Below are positions 63,402-64,000 of a stretch of DNA of 64,000 nucleotides, one piece after another. A model generated the notes under the pieces. The model made no database searches, was not told where the DNA came from, and was given only the letters and a program-made list of their open reading frames with translations. Position 1 is the stretch's first letter; every line of letters starts with the position of its first letter. Made by a program: the position numbers and the translations under genes. Location of the stretch: positions 1 to 64,000 of the forward strand of contig JAEEJA010000028.1 in NCBI GenBank assembly GCA_016281605.1, read 5' to 3'. This DNA comes from Lachnospiraceae bacterium (GTDB lineage: Bacteria; Bacillota; Clostridia; Lachnospirales; Lachnospiraceae).

Positions 63402-64000
63402 TTACTCAGTCTTAGCTAAAAAGTAAATCAGTTTTGTAAATGTATGATAGCTTTTAGGTGAAGCATTGTTACCTCCGGCACTTATCTTACTTCCATCTTC
63501 TAACACTGCTTCAAATGTAAAGCTGTACCCATCTAATACATTATTATTGGATTTAAAAAACCCATCCCACGATTTTATGTCACAATACTCCAAAAGAGCC
63601 TTTAAGTCCTCATAAGTTTTCTTATCCTGCTTTAAAGGGTAACGTTCATGCTTGTTACCATCAAAATCCTCATCATAGACCTCTAAAGAGGCTTCTCCTT
63701 TAGCAAGTACCTTTCCCTCTATCACATACCTTGATGCTCTCATGCCTGTCTCTACAAGCTTAAAACTCTTAAAAGGCAGACCTTTATACTCATGAACCCT
63801 ATATTCATCATCCACAAAAAGCTTCTTACTTACATCAAGCTGTAATTCGTCCATAGTCGGTAAATCCTCGTATATATCAGCCTGAACCGTCCCGGGATAC
63901 TTTCCCGTGAAGCAGTAAACCGTATCTCCATAGGACATACCATCGCTACCATCATCATAATAATTTTCGATTAATACTTCTTTATCAACTGTTTCATCAT
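63402..64000 (-). CDS. Protein of unknown function, C-terminal part (5' end outside window)
   Basis: The frame is open from the window edge at 64000 to the stop at 63402, giving 199 visible residues. An ATG at 63938 exists but has no Shine-Dalgarno site and is preceded by an open acidic stretch (ETVDKEVLIENYYDDGSDG), so the true start is probably upstream. The visible part is beta-rich and mixed, with repeated Tyr/Gly (GDTVYCFTGKYPGTVQADIYED), VHEYKGLPFKSFKLVETGMRA, and SFTFEAVLEDGSKISAGGNNASP. I do not recognise a family. A late segment, SWDGFFKSNNNVLDGYSF, reads like a ligand or substrate-binding domain, but this is not firm. Confidence 0.6.
   Translation of the reverse strand, partial: DETVDKEVLIENYYDDGSDGMSYGDTVYCFTGKYPGTVQADIYEDLPTMDELQLDVSKKLFVDDEYRVHEYKGLPFKSFKLVETGMRASRYVIEGKVLAKGEASLEVYDEDFDGNKHERYPLKQDKKTYEDLKALLEYCDIKSWDGFFKSNNNVLDGYSFTFEAVLEDGSKISAGGNNASPKSYHTFTKLIYFLAKTE

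Noticed and set aside
1..64000. tRNA, rRNA or CRISPR arrays
   Set aside because: I looked for CCA-ended cloverleaf-like stretches, rRNA-like conserved blocks and regularly spaced repeats on both strands and saw none I could support.

Overview
The window looks like a chromosome segment of a low-GC, anaerobic Gram-positive bacterium of the class Clostridia. It is most likely a member of the Lachnospiraceae, and a Butyrivibrio/Pseudobutyrivibrio-type rumen or gut organism would fit. Grounds: AT-rich sequence with strong Shine-Dalgarno sites, HPr kinase, MecA, a GreA-LysS pair, a six-subunit Ech hydrogenase with Hyp maturation genes, and several lineage-specific membrane proteins. The genus is an inference. 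Every supported gene lies on the minus strand, so in transcription order the window reads from 64000 down to 1. No rRNA, tRNA or CRISPR array was seen.

Layout from high to low coordinates. 64000-49300: a 5'-truncated gene of unknown function, a DUF1846 protein, an FtsH protease whose C-terminus is fused to a complete Cof-type HAD phosphatase, UvrC, HPr kinase, peptidyl-tRNA hydrolase, Mfd, a PrsA-like lipoprotein, a CheX-like protein and a small lipoprotein. 49150-37440: the operon echABCDEF-hypCDEA behind a consensus promoter (TTGACA-17-TATAAT), then a diguanylate cyclase with a LacI-type sensor domain and its own promoter and terminator, then hypB. EchF carries six [4Fe-4S] motifs instead of two. 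37400-20860: housekeeping genes (uvrA, yfbR, rpsO, holA, uppP, mecA, rbgA, rnhB, yraN, tig, clpP, clpX, engB). Two signal-peptidase-family genes flank rbgA: a 191-residue paralogue without the Ser/Lys catalytic dyad, and a 908-residue active-looking enzyme with an enormous cytoplasmic N-terminal region. 20820-11390: ddl, murF, glpK, a secreted M14 carboxypeptidase and pheST. 11375-3250: VanZ-like and other membrane proteins, a winged-helix regulator, asd, a degenerate ADP-ribosylglycohydrolase with a structured leader, a sialate/xylan-type acetylesterase, and greA-lysS.

1584-1: a likely integrated mobile element abutting the 3' end of lysS. It has a small ORF, a ParB-like protein and the start of an XRE repressor gene whose promoter is embedded in a perfect 39-bp palindrome.

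Functionally, the hydrogenase block encodes a membrane-bound ferredoxin-dependent, ion-pumping H2-evolving complex and most of its NiFe maturation machinery (HypF is not in the window). The rest is mainly protein quality control and export, cell-wall precursor synthesis, DNA repair and translation. The points most worth following up are the FtsH-HAD fusion, the active/inactive signal peptidase pair, the polyferredoxin EchF, the metal-site-less ADP-ribosylglycohydrolase and the element junction at lysS.
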